A DNA stretch of 64,000 bases from Chitinophagaceae bacterium. GTDB taxonomy: Bacteria > Bacteroidota > Bacteroidia > Chitinophagales > Chitinophagaceae. The number at the start of each line of letters is the position of its first letter. Within the stretch, counting starts at the first letter, position 1. The notes beneath the pieces were generated by a model. The model was not told the origin of the DNA. It saw nothing but the letters and a program-made list of their open reading frames with translations, and made no database searches. Location of the stretch: contig PMSV01000024.1 in NCBI GenBank assembly GCA_003168265.1, positions 434,001 to 498,000 on the forward strand, written 5' to 3'. The translations under genes were made by a program, and so were the position numbers. This document shows, one piece after another, positions 38,003-46,072 of the stretch.

Positions 38003-38110
38003 ATTGATCTGGGCCGCCCCGGAGATATCTTTCAGAAAAAAGAACAAATAGAAGAATGATTAACTTTCTGATTAAAAATTGGATTTAACTTCGGGAGGCA
38101 ATTTCAGGTA

Positions 38111-38812
38111 ATGATTCGATCAAAAAATTATGTTGAGTGGTTTAATAATCATCCTTTCCAGGCAGGGCCTGTCATTCCCTTTGATCCCGGCAAAGACCGC
38201 CTGGTCCCTTTGAATTTTACTGAAGAAAACCCTGAACTCAGCCCTGAACTGATTTCAGACACCGGTCTACTGGCCGCCTATATCGAGGGCAAGATTAAAG
38301 GCGTCCGCTACGGTATCGGGGGCTATTTGGAAAACCGGGTGCTTTATGCGCGAAGCAGGCATTTTGACGGCGGAGAGGAACCCCGCCGACTGCACCTGGG
38401 AACCGATATTTGGGGGAAAGCGGGGACCCCCGTGCTGTCGCCGCTCGATGGGATCGTACATAGTTTTGCATTTAACAATCGGGACGGCGATTATGGGGCC
38501 ACCATTGTGCTTACACACAGGGTTGCCGAATTCTCCTTTCATACAATCTACGGCCATCTAAGTCTGAATTCTATTAAAAACCTCAGTGAAGGAAAAAACA
38601 TTTCAAAGGGGGAAGTATTTTCCGAATTCGGAATGCGGTTTGAGAACGGCAACTGGCCTCCTCACCTGCATTTTCAAATCATAATGGATATGGGGCAATG
38701 GATTGGAGATTATCCCGGCGTCTGCAGACTATCTGAAAGATCCTATTGGATTGAGAATTCACCTGATCCTGATCTGATTCTCCAAATGAATAAGTGGACC
38801 TCCATATCATAG
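38111..38812 (+). CDS. M23 family metallopeptidase
   Basis: A 233-residue LytM/M23 zinc peptidase. The ligands His95 and Asp99 (HLGTD), His149 in IYGHL, and the His185-x-His187 pair in PPHLHF are all present, so the active site looks intact. Family members cut peptidoglycan peptide bridges. No signal peptide or membrane segment is visible at the N-terminus (MIRSKNYVEWFNNHPF), which is odd for a cell-wall enzyme. Its 3' end overlaps the next convergent gene by six bases. Confidence 0.9.
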   Translation: MIRSKNYVEWFNNHPFQAGPVIPFDPGKDRLVPLNFTEENPELSPELISDTGLLAAYIEGKIKGVRYGIGGYLENRVLYARSRHFDGGEEPRRLHLGTDIWGKAGTPVLSPLDGIVHSFAFNNRDGDYGATIVLTHRVAEFSFHTIYGHLSLNSIKNLSEGKNISKGEVFSEFGMRFENGNWPPHLHFQIIMDMGQWIGDYPGVCRLSERSYWIENSPDPDLILQMNKWTSIS

Positions 38813-39100
38813 ATCTCCAAGCAAAGACTTGCTTATTTCCTCCCATTCCATAGAGAGGGAAAGATCCGAAACTCTTTTGCCGGCCCGTCGGTACCAATAA
38901 GCCGCATTGGGAAGATCCCCTTCTTTCCGGTGAAGATATGCATGAACCCAGCAGGCATCCCGATCATCCATTTCATTTATCAGTTCATGTGCCTTCTCCC
39001 AGTCCCCTCCGCCATCCAACCAAAGTGACTGCAATGGGGCAGGAAGGCCTTCGGGCAATTGTCCGGCAGAAATGGCAGATCGGAAACTTTCCAGGTTCAT
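38807..39100 (-). CDS. Conserved hypothetical protein, short helical
   Basis: A 97-residue protein with a helical-repeat look: EKAHELINEMDDRDACWVHAYLH, then KEGDLPNAAYWYRRAGK. The last part resembles a TPR/Sel1-type helix pair. Similar short proteins with the DxxDxxWVHAYLHRKEGD pattern occur in many bacteria, without known function. It overlaps the convergent M23 gene by six bases. Confidence 0.75.
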   Translation of the reverse strand: MNLESFRSAISAGQLPEGLPAPLQSLWLDGGGDWEKAHELINEMDDRDACWVHAYLHRKEGDLPNAAYWYRRAGKRVSDLSLSMEWEEISKSLLGDL

Positions 39101-39124
39101 GCCGCAAAATTAAAAACATTTAAC

Positions 39125-39772
39125 TTATGCCTTCAGCAACTTGAATGCATGATTCCATTGGTTATGTAAGAAACCGGGTATGCACCAGAGCATGCAAAGC
39201 GGCTCGATAGCCCGGGCTGCCTCCACTCCACCCATATCTTCTGCATCCCATCCGAAAGCAGACAGGATATCCGTAACCGTCTTTTTAGCAGCGGCATCCC
39301 GTCCGCAAATAAACATGCTTGGCCGAATGCCTTTAAAATCCGGCTTATACATCTGGTTGTTGCCGACACTGTTGAAAGCCTTGACGAGCATGGCTTCCGG
39401 GATTGATTGCTGGGTCTTTTCCAAAAGCGAATTTTCAAGGCTGGTGAAATAGGGCAGCACGCCGTTCACCGGCGGAGCCGCTGCAATGGGATTGGTGGTA
39501 TCAATGACAGTTTTGCCTCTAAAATTATTCTTTCCCGCCAGGTTCAGGACCTCTTCCACGACCAGTCCCTGTACCGCCAGCACGATCAGTTCTCCGAAAG
39601 CGGCAGTATCTGCAAATGAACCTGTATTAACAGAGCTCTCTGCGTTGCTGATTTTTTCAAGATCGGGTTTGGAAGGATTGCGTGTGCCGATCAACACTTC
39701 ATGGCCTTCCTGACTAAAGCCCCGGGCCAATGCCTGTCCCACTGCCCCGGAGCCGAGAATTCCGATTTTCAT
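39125..39772 (-). CDS. NADPH-dependent F420 reductase-like oxidoreductase
   Basis: A 215-residue Rossmann-fold protein with an N-terminal GILGSGAVGQALARGF dinucleotide-binding loop and IGTRNP after the second strand (NADP-type). It matches the F420H2:NADP oxidoreductase-like family. Bacteroidota do not normally make F420, so it probably uses NADP(H) with another partner. It is the last gene of the marR-NmrA-oxidoreductase operon, 23 bp after the NmrA-like gene. Confidence 0.87.
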   Translation of the reverse strand: MKIGILGSGAVGQALARGFSQEGHEVLIGTRNPSKPDLEKISNAESSVNTGSFADTAAFGELIVLAVQGLVVEEVLNLAGKNNFRGKTVIDTTNPIAAAPPVNGVLPYFTSLENSLLEKTQQSIPEAMLVKAFNSVGNNQMYKPDFKGIRPSMFICGRDAAAKKTVTDILSAFGWDAEDMGGVEAARAIEPLCMLWCIPGFLHNQWNHAFKLLKA

Positions 39773-39795
39773 ATAAAAGTTTGAAGTTTAAAAAA

Positions 39796-40707
39796 TCAAT
39801 GAACTGCTGTCTCCGGTTCCGAATGATAAACCGCAGAAAAGATCCTGGCAAAATCCTCGAGCTTGGTTTTCTCCAGCCTGGAGGGCCGGTTTTTCCAATA
39901 TTCCTCATTCATCTGCCCCGATCGAATACTTTGCCCCATTTCAACGAAATTAGCCGCTATCTCTTCCGGAAGACCGGCCTGGAGCAGCCCTTTCAGGTAA
40001 TCCTCATCACTGAATACGATCCAGGCGAGCCCCGGCTTTCCGATTTCTTTGCCGATTACGGAGGCGATTTCATCAGTATTGCGTTCATCGCTAGCGATAT
40101 AACGGATATCATGGCCGCTAAAATCCCTTTCAAGCAATGCACGTGCTGCCACATCTGCGATATCGGCCGGATATGCCAGCACCATCTTCAATTGCCCCCC
40201 GCCGAAATTTGCTCCCATGATACCCATATTTTTGATCATGCCGATCTGTGAAAGCAGGTTGGTATAAAAATTACCTGGCCTCAAATGAAGAAGGTTAACG
40301 TCCGGCAAAGAGTTCAATTCATTTTCCTCGAAATGGATCCCGCTAACAGGCCCGCAACCCTCAGGCAAATGTGCCCCCACGCTGCTCAGGTTGACCACAT
40401 ATTTAACTCCGCTTTCCCGGATCGCTTGCGCATAATTTTTTCCGATCTGTGTGATCCATTTTTTCCATTCGGTAACGCCCATATTCGGAGGGACCATGGT
40501 ATACAAGACATCGGCTCCGGTAAAAGTCTCTTTTAAAAATGCAATATCCTCCACCGACCCCAGGGCTGGTTTAGCGCCAAGCGCGATCAGGCCCCCGATG
40601 TTTTTTTCATTTCTGCTGACAGCAGTGACCTCCTGTTTTTCTGAAAGAAGGATTTCGGCCAGTGGCTTGGAAATATTGCCTGCTCCTCCTGTAATCACGA
40701 TTTTCAT
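39796..40707 (-). CDS. NmrA-like/NAD(P)H-binding family protein
   Basis: A 303-residue atypical SDR with an N-terminal GGAGNISKPLAEILL glycine-rich loop and SRNEKNIGGLIALGAKPALGS, which is typical of NmrA/QOR2-like NAD(P)-binding sensors and azoreductase-type quinone reductases. The classical SDR catalytic Tyr-x3-Lys is not evident. A copy of the MarR palindrome (40729-40744) lies 22 bp upstream of its start. It is probably controlled by the upstream MarR regulator. Confidence 0.87.
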   Translation of the reverse strand: MKIVITGGAGNISKPLAEILLSEKQEVTAVSRNEKNIGGLIALGAKPALGSVEDIAFLKETFTGADVLYTMVPPNMGVTEWKKWITQIGKNYAQAIRESGVKYVVNLSSVGAHLPEGCGPVSGIHFEENELNSLPDVNLLHLRPGNFYTNLLSQIGMIKNMGIMGANFGGGQLKMVLAYPADIADVAARALLERDFSGHDIRYIASDERNTDEIASVIGKEIGKPGLAWIVFSDEDYLKGLLQAGLPEEIAANFVEMGQSIRSGQMNEEYWKNRPSRLEKTKLEDFARIFSAVYHSEPETAVH

Positions 40708-40728
40708 ATGCTTTGTATTTGATTAAAT

Positions 40729-40744
40729 ATTTGTATATACAATT
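40729..40744. promoter_or_regulatory. MarR operator copy upstream of the NmrA-like gene
   Basis: The sequence ATTTGTATATACAATT matches 15 of 16 bases of the palindrome ATTTGTATATACAAAT found upstream of marR. It lies in the 46-bp gap between marR and the NmrA-like gene. Two near-identical copies in one operon suggest binding sites for the MarR protein encoded between them. Confidence 0.7.
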
Positions 40745-40753
40745 AAGAAAATA

Positions 40754-41194
40754 TCAGACATCCAGCTTATCTGTGATTCGGCTCATGGTCTGGACAAGAC
40801 GGCTGCTTTCATCCTTTCCGAGAATGCCGGAATAGGTCAAAAAAAACTCTGCATTGCACTGCCTCAATCTGGGCAACATCTCCTTTCCCTTAGAGCTGGG
40901 ATAAACATTGGTCTGTTTCCCTTCATAAGTGCGGACAAGCAATTTCTTTTCTTCCAGTTTTTCCATCAACCGGGTAATGGTGGATGGCTGTAACTGGAGT
41001 TCATCGCTGAGGGCCATGGGTTGCACGCCAGGATTCTCGATGACCAGCATCAGCAGGTAAGCATGGCTGGGAGAAAGGCCTGCAGGCTTCCAGGCTTCGA
41101 TGGCGATTTTCTCCATTTTCCTGGCCAGTGCGTTCGAAACAAAATACATGCAGCGGTGATAGCGACAGTCAGCTAATTTTTTCACAAGACACAA
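40754..41194 (-). CDS. MarR family transcriptional regulator
   Basis: A 146-residue winged-helix regulator. The DNA-binding part reads VQPMALSDELQLQPSTITRLMEKLEEKKLLVRTYEGKQTN, and the dimerisation helices flank it. The N-terminus carries Cys2, Cys10 and Cys15 (DCRYHRC), which could sense oxidants or electrophiles. A 24-bp perfect palindrome ends 11 bp upstream of its start, and a second near-copy precedes the next gene, so it is likely autoregulated and controls the two oxidoreductase genes downstream. Confidence 0.92.
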   Translation of the reverse strand: MCLVKKLADCRYHRCMYFVSNALARKMEKIAIEAWKPAGLSPSHAYLLMLVIENPGVQPMALSDELQLQPSTITRLMEKLEEKKLLVRTYEGKQTNVYPSSKGKEMLPRLRQCNAEFFLTYSGILGKDESSRLVQTMSRITDKLDV

Positions 41195-41204
41195 AAAAAG
41201 AGTT

Positions 41205-41228
41205 ATTTATTTGTATATACAAATAAAT
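41205..41228. promoter_or_regulatory. perfect 24-bp palindrome, MarR operator
   Basis: The palindrome has core ATTTGTATATACAAAT (41209-41224), extended by perfectly paired ATTT / AAAT arms. It lies in the divergent region between marR and ruvB. The core repeats with one mismatch at 40729-40744. MarR proteins usually bind palindromes of about this size. Confidence 0.78.
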
Positions 41229-41271
41229 TATTTGCCGGTGTGCGCTTCTTTATGGTTTAAGAATTGTGCGG

Positions 41272-41279
41272 TAACTTTG
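41272..41279 (+). promoter_or_regulatory. -7 box for ruvB (TAACTTTG)
   Basis: A perfect TAnnTTTG ending 5 bp before the ATG at 41285. This predicts a leaderless ruvB transcript. The box lies inside the longer frame that starts with TTG at 41264, which argues against that start. Confidence 0.55.
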
Positions 41280-41284
41280 AATGC

Positions 41285-42313
41285 ATGATCAATCCCATCC
41301 TCAATAATGAGAAAGAGGCTTTGAACCCGGTCGACAAGGAATTTGAAAACAATATCCGCCCCAGGGAAATTGCAGATTTCGAAGGGCAGGCCCAGATCAT
41401 CGAAAACCTGAAGATCTTCATCCGGGCCGCCAAAATGCGCGGAGAATCCCTGGATCATATACTTTTCCATGGTCCGCCAGGACTAGGTAAAACGACTCTC
41501 AGCCGCATCGTAGCAAATGAAATGGGCGTACATATACGGGAAACATCCGGACCGGTAATTGAAAAACCTGGAGACCTGGCGGGCTTGCTTACCAACCTGG
41601 AGACCGGGGATGTGTTGTTCATCGATGAGATCCACCGACTGAGTACTGTAGTGGAAGAATATCTTTATTCGGCCATGGAGGATTTCCGCATCGACATCAT
41701 GATTGACAGCGGACCCAATGCGAAAAGCATCCAAATCAATCTCAATCCATTTACACTGGTGGGAGCGACCACACGCAGCGGATTGCTCACTGCTCCCTTA
41801 TTATCCAGGTTTGGCATCAAGTCCAGACTCGAATATTACCCCTCCGATATCCTGCACAAAATCATCCTTCGTTCCTCCGGCATCCTGAACGCCCGCATCA
41901 GTGAAGAAGCGGCTTTTGAGATCTCCCGCCGGAGCAGGGGCACGCCCCGCATCGCTAATGGACTTTTAAGAAGGGTCCGTGATTTCGCCCAGGTACTGGG
42001 TAATGGAGCTATCGACCTGGATATCACCAGGCACGCATTAAGGGCTTTGCAGGTAGACGAACATGGTCTTGACGAAATGGATAACAAAATCCTTCAAACG
42101 ATCATCGAAAAATTCAAAGGCGGACCGGTAGGTATCGGAACGATCGCTACAGCGGTCGGTGAAGAGCCTGGCACTCTTGAAGAAGTCTATGAGCCTTTTT
42201 TGATCCAGGAAGGATTCCTGCACAGGACCCCCAGGGGTCGTGAAGCCACGGATAAAGCCTATGAGCATCTGGGCAGGAAACCTGGTTCTTCCGGAAAAAA
42301 CCTGCTTTTTTAA
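41285..42313 (+). CDS. ruvB: Holliday junction branch migration helicase RuvB
   Basis: A 342-residue AAA+ motor that drives branch migration with RuvA and RuvC. Walker A is GPPGLGKTT, Walker B is [10 protein letters not shown], sensor 1 is [10 protein letters not shown], and the C-terminal winged helix with [17 protein letters not shown] is present. I use the ATG at 41285 ([14 protein letters not shown]). It is divergent from marR, so the MarR palindrome could affect its promoter as well. Confidence 0.97.
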   Translation: MINPILNNEKEALNPVDKEFENNIRPREIADFEGQAQIIENLKIFIRAAKMRGESLDHILFHGPPGLGKTTLSRIVANEMGVHIRETSGPVIEKPGDLAGLLTNLETGDVLFIDEIHRLSTVVEEYLYSAMEDFRIDIMIDSGPNAKSIQINLNPFTLVGATTRSGLLTAPLLSRFGIKSRLEYYPSDILHKIILRSSGILNARISEEAAFEISRRSRGTPRIANGLLRRVRDFAQVLGNGAIDLDITRHALRALQVDEHGLDEMDNKILQTIIEKFKGGPVGIGTIATAVGEEPGTLEEVYEPFLIQEGFLHRTPRGREATDKAYEHLGRKPGSSGKNLLF

Positions 42314-42324
42314 ATCCGGCAGTT

Positions 42325-43026
42325 TTATAATAGCGGTGCTACCAGCCTGAATCCGTTACCATGGATATTGACGATCTCTATATTGGTATCGTCCTTCAGG
42401 TACTTTCTGAGTTTGGCTATATAGACATCCATACTCCTGCCATTGAAATAGGTATCACTGCCCCAGATTTTCTTCAGGGCCTGTTCCCTTGGAAGCAGGT
42501 CATTGACATGTTCTGACAACATCTTCAGCAACTCGTTTTCTTTTGGGGAAAGAGTCTGTGTTTGTCCCTTATGGCTCAATTCGCGGAGCTTGGGATTGAA
42601 ATGATAAGTTCCCAGATCAAACTCTTTATTTTCTGATTCCTTGTTCAGGTCCTCGTTCCTTTTCAGGATAGCTTTGATTTTGAGCAATAGCACTTCACTG
42701 TCGAAAGGCTTGGTAATATAATCGTCTGCTCCGAGTTTATAGCCCTGAATGATATCTTCCTTCATGGTTTTTGCACTCAAAAAGAAAAGTGGAATATCCG
42801 GATCAACATCCCTGATTTCTTCGGCAAGTTTGAATCCATCCATATGAGGCATCATGATATCAAGCAGGCAGAGATCGAATTGTTCTCTTTGAAAAGCGGC
42901 CAGGCCCAGACGGCCATCCCTTTCAAGGATGACATCAAAATCATTCAGCTCCAGGTAATTCTTTAACACCATTCCCAGGTTCTGATCGTCCTCGCACAAC
43001 AAAATTTTAGGTTTTTTTCCTTCCAT
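42325..43026 (-). CDS. OmpR-family response regulator, RprY-like
   Basis: A 233-residue two-component regulator with a receiver domain (acidic pocket Glu12-Asp13-Asp14, phospho-acceptor Asp56, conserved Lys106 in YITKPF) and a C-terminal winged-helix DNA-binding domain (ENELLKMLSEHVNDLLPREQALKKIWG, MDVYIAKLRKYL). It is close in pattern to RprY of Bacteroides. No histidine kinase gene is adjacent, so it is an orphan here or its partner is elsewhere. Confidence 0.93.
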   Translation of the reverse strand: MEGKKPKILLCEDDQNLGMVLKNYLELNDFDVILERDGRLGLAAFQREQFDLCLLDIMMPHMDGFKLAEEIRDVDPDIPLFFLSAKTMKEDIIQGYKLGADDYITKPFDSEVLLLKIKAILKRNEDLNKESENKEFDLGTYHFNPKLRELSHKGQTQTLSPKENELLKMLSEHVNDLLPREQALKKIWGSDTYFNGRSMDVYIAKLRKYLKDDTNIEIVNIHGNGFRLVAPLL

Positions 43027-43126
43027 GACTGGTATTTTAATACAAATAAATGTAATTCATTTGCCTATAGTAATCTTTGGCAGGATAATTATTTGTTAAT
43101 AATTTTTCAGAACACATTGGGCTCCA

Positions 43127-43462
43127 ATGAAATCTGAAGTAAAATTAGTCATTGATCCGTTAAATTTGCTTAACAAAATTCAGACAGTACATATCACTTC
43201 AGATAACAAATTCAAAAAACTTGTAGTGATCGGGGACCGGGTCCTGATCCGCATCTCCCTTTCAAATGAAAGAACGGATTCCGGCCTCTGCCTGCCGCCC
43301 GGCGTACAGGAAAAGGAAAAAGCGCAGCAGGGCTATGTCATCAAAACAGGTCCCGGTTATGCCATCCCGATGCCTGTGGATGATGAGCAATGGAAGAACC
43401 AGAATGGCCAGCTCAGCTATGTTCCATTGCAAGACCAAGAAGGAGGCATCGCGATCTTTTAG
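43127..43462 (+). CDS. GroES-like co-chaperone family protein, truncated by an amber codon
   Basis: A 111-residue open frame with a GroES-like beta-barrel core: VIGDRVLIRISLSNERTDSGLCLPPGV, then GYVIKTGPGY. It ends at a TAG (43460-43462) after GGIAIF. The same frame continues without a break for 31 more codons with family-like sequence (LYENEKYFIVPQSAI), so the product lacks its expected C-terminal strands unless the stop is read through. Related Bacteroidota proteins are about 140 residues. It is not the main groES, which is normally next to groEL. Confidence 0.8.
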   Translation: MKSEVKLVIDPLNLLNKIQTVHITSDNKFKKLVVIGDRVLIRISLSNERTDSGLCLPPGVQEKEKAQQGYVIKTGPGYAIPMPVDDEQWKNQNGQLSYVPLQDQEGGIAIF

Positions 43463-43558
43463 ATGAGCGTGGTTACTAAAGTGCTCTACGAAAATGAAAA
43501 ATATTTCATCGTTCCGCAGAGTGCGATCCTCATGCCGGGAAGGGAAGAAGAAATCTGA
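43460..43558 (+). pseudogene. in-frame TAG and C-terminal remainder of the GroES-like gene
   Basis: The TAG stands where a Leu codon (for example TTG) would be expected. From 43463 the frame runs ATG AGC GTG GTT ACT AAA to LYENEKYFIVPQSAI and a final TGA at 43556-43558. Together with the first part it would make a 143-codon gene of normal family length. A one-base change (TTG to TAG), a sequencing error or read-through are all possible. The ATG after the stop could allow re-initiation. Confidence 0.75.
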
Positions 43559-43633
43559 ACTTTCCCTGTCCTTTACCAATAGCGGTTATAGATCAGAGTC
43601 AATAAAACATCCTTTACATTCAAGAGCTAATTG

Positions 43634-43641
43634 TATCTTTG
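43634..43641 (+). promoter_or_regulatory. -7 box for lpxC/fabZ (TATCTTTG)
   Basis: A perfect TAnnTTTG ending 18 bp before the ATG at 43660. No clear -33 TTG is visible at the expected distance. Confidence 0.5.
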
Positions 43642-43659
43642 GCGATTATTTAAAAATTG

Positions 43660-45066
43660 ATGGATTCGCATTTTAATCCTGACAAACAGCACACTTTGGC
43701 CCAACCGGTCAGTATATCAGGTACCGGTTTGCATACCGGCATCAAAGTGGATATGACATTGAAACCGGCAAATGCCGGTTTTGGCTATCAGTTCCAGCGT
43801 ATCGATCTTGCCGGACAGCCCATCATCAAGGCTGATTGTGATCTGGTGACCGATACCTCCCGGGGTACGACCCTTGAAGAAAACGGGGTCAAGATCAATA
43901 CCGTAGAACATGTGCTGGCAGCGCTGGTAGGGATGGGCATCGACAATTGTCTGATCGAAATGAACGGACCTGAAACGCCGATCATGGATGGGAGTTCAGA
44001 ACCCTTCGTGGATATTATAGAAGATTCGGGTGTCATCGAACAGGATGCGGCAAAAGACTGGTATAGTATTGACACCAATATTTCTCATTACGACGATAAG
44101 AAAAGGGTCGAGATGGTAGCAATGCCATCGATGGATTACCAGATCACGACCCTGATTGATTTCAACAGCCCGGTCCTGGGAACCCAGCATGCAGGCCTTA
44201 AAAAGATAAAAGACTTCAAATCTCAAATTGCACCTTGCCGGACCTTTTGTTTTTTGCACGAACTGGAGATGCTTCTCGACAATAATCTTGTCAAGGGAGG
44301 GGATATAAATAACGCTATCGTGGTAGTGGATAAACCGGTTACAGAAGAAGAAATGGGCCGCCTTGCCAGGGTCTTTAACCGGGAAAAGATCGAGATCAAA
44401 AGCGAGGGCTATCTCAATAACCTGGAACTGCGCTTCCCTAACGAACCGGCACGTCACAAATTATTGGATGTGGTCGGAGACCTTGCCCTGATCGGCTACC
44501 CTATCAAATCCCATATTATTGCAAACCGGCCCGGTCATTCCACCAATGTAGATTTCGCCCGAAAGATCAAGCACTATATAAAAAAAAACAAGCATGTGCG
44601 GAACGTGCCGGTTTACAACCCGAATCAACCGCCAATCTATAACCTGCAGCAGATTGAAAGGACGCTGCCCCACCGTTATCCTTTTCTGTTAGTGGACAAA
44701 ATCATAGAACTCTCGGATAAGCATATCGTAGGTATAAAAAATGTGACTTTCAACGAACCTTTTTTCCCCGGACATTTTCCAGGCAATCCGGTCATGCCCG
44801 GTGTTTTGCAGATTGAAGCGCTTGCCCAGACCGGAGGAATACTGGCGATCAACAGCATGCCCGCCCAGGAATACGATACCTATTTCCTGAAAATTGACAA
44901 TTGCAAATTCAAGCAAAAAGTCGTGCCCGGCGACACGATGATCCTGAAAATGGAACTGCTCTCTCCTATTCGCAGAGGCATTTGTGAGATGAGGGGTACG
45001 GTCTTTGTCGGCAATAAGATCGCAACTGAAGCCGACCTGGTAGCGCAATTGGTTAAAAGGAGTTAA
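43660..45066 (+). CDS. lpxC/fabZ: Bifunctional UDP-3-O-acyl-N-acetylglucosamine deacetylase / 3-hydroxyacyl-ACP dehydratase
   Basis: A 468-residue fusion typical of Bacteroidota. Residues 1 to about 305 are LpxC, the zinc deacetylase of the first committed step of lipid A synthesis, with EHVLAALVGMGIDN, HKLLDVVGDLALIG and PGHSTN. Residues from about 325 are FabZ with LPHRYPFLLVDKI, the catalytic His372 in FFPGHFPGNPVMPG and the following EALAQ. The ATG at 43660 is preferred over the TTG just before it. lpxA follows after a hairpin. Confidence 0.96.
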   Translation: MDSHFNPDKQHTLAQPVSISGTGLHTGIKVDMTLKPANAGFGYQFQRIDLAGQPIIKADCDLVTDTSRGTTLEENGVKINTVEHVLAALVGMGIDNCLIEMNGPETPIMDGSSEPFVDIIEDSGVIEQDAAKDWYSIDTNISHYDDKKRVEMVAMPSMDYQITTLIDFNSPVLGTQHAGLKKIKDFKSQIAPCRTFCFLHELEMLLDNNLVKGGDINNAIVVVDKPVTEEEMGRLARVFNREKIEIKSEGYLNNLELRFPNEPARHKLLDVVGDLALIGYPIKSHIIANRPGHSTNVDFARKIKHYIKKNKHVRNVPVYNPNQPPIYNLQQIERTLPHRYPFLLVDKIIELSDKHIVGIKNVTFNEPFFPGHFPGNPVMPGVLQIEALAQTGGILAINSMPAQEYDTYFLKIDNCKFKQKVVPGDTMILKMELLSPIRRGICEMRGTVFVGNKIATEADLVAQLVKRS

Positions 45067-45126
45067 ATTGAATCAGCAAGTGATTGATAACAAGATGTTA
45101 ACCGGTAGCTATAATAATAATTCAGC

Positions 45127-45166
45127 TATATTTGTCAGTCAGGTCTGCGACCTGGCATTTTTTTTA
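45127..45166 (+). promoter_or_regulatory. -7 box followed at once by a terminator-like hairpin, upstream of lpxA
   Basis: A perfect TATATTTG (45127-45134) is followed by the stem CAGGTC-TGC-GACCTG (45140-45154) and GCATTTTTTTT. The hairpin can terminate the lpxC/fabZ transcript. The box just upstream could start an lpxA transcript whose 5' end is this hairpin. Confidence 0.5.
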
Positions 45167-45265
45167 TCTTTTGGATGTCCCTTAGTAACAAGTGCCTGAA
45201 AGCCTGTCCTATATAAACATTTTCCGTTCAGGAGAAAACAACCGATAGAAAAACTAGGAATTTTA

Positions 45266-46072
45266 ATGATCCATCCTCAAACTTATATTCATCCGAATGC
45301 CAGGCTGGCTACCAACGTTAAAGTTGATCCTTTCTCCGTCATACACCAGAATGTGGAGATTGGGCAAGGTACCTGGATCGGAAGCAATGTAACCATAATG
45401 GAAGGTGCCAGGATCGGGCAGAATTGCCATATTTTTCCTGGGGCTGTTATTTCCGCCATACCACAGGATCTGAAATTTGACGGGGAAGACACCACGGTGG
45501 AGATCGGAGACAACACGACTATCCGGGAATTCGTAACCGTGCATCGGGGAACCAAGGATCGCTACAAAACAAAAGTGGGCAGTAACTGCATGATCCTCGC
45601 CTATAGCCATATCGCCCACGATTGCATCATAGGGGACAATTGCATACTCAGCAATAATTCCCAGGTAGCAGGCCATGTGGTCATCGATGATTGGGTGATA
45701 CTTGGGGGCATGTGCGCGATTCATCAGTTTGTCAAAGTGGGCCAGCATGCTTTCATCGCCGGAGGATCACTTGTGGGTAAGGATATTCCTCCCTATATCA
45801 AGGCAGGCAGACTGCCGCTCAGCTATGCCGGAGTCAACTCCATTGGTCTCAAACGAAGGGGCTTCACCGTAGAAAAGATAAATCATATCCTGGATATTTA
45901 CCGCATCATCTACAACAAAGGCATGAATACCAGCCAGGCGCTTGAATTCCTGGAAGAAGAATTTCCGGCTACCGATGAGCGTGATGAAATCGTCACCTTT
46001 ATCCGGGAAAGCGGAAGGGGGATCATCAAACGCTACTCCAAAAACAATATGGATGAAGATTACGCTGACTGA
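45266..46072 (+). CDS. lpxA: Acyl-ACP--UDP-N-acetylglucosamine O-acyltransferase
   Basis: A 268-residue left-handed beta-helix trimer protein that adds a 3-hydroxyacyl chain to UDP-GlcNAc, the first step of lipid A synthesis. It has the hexapeptide repeats, the catalytic histidine in YSHIAHDCIIGDN, and the C-terminal helical domain (GLKRRGFTVEKINHI, ALEFLEEEFP). Length is normal. The gene for the following ABC ATPase starts 20 bases before its stop. Confidence 0.96.
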   Translation: MIHPQTYIHPNARLATNVKVDPFSVIHQNVEIGQGTWIGSNVTIMEGARIGQNCHIFPGAVISAIPQDLKFDGEDTTVEIGDNTTIREFVTVHRGTKDRYKTKVGSNCMILAYSHIAHDCIIGDNCILSNNSQVAGHVVIDDWVILGGMCAIHQFVKVGQHAFIAGGSLVGKDIPPYIKAGRLPLSYAGVNSIGLKRRGFTVEKINHILDIYRIIYNKGMNTSQALEFLEEEFPATDERDEIVTFIRESGRGIIKRYSKNNMDEDYAD

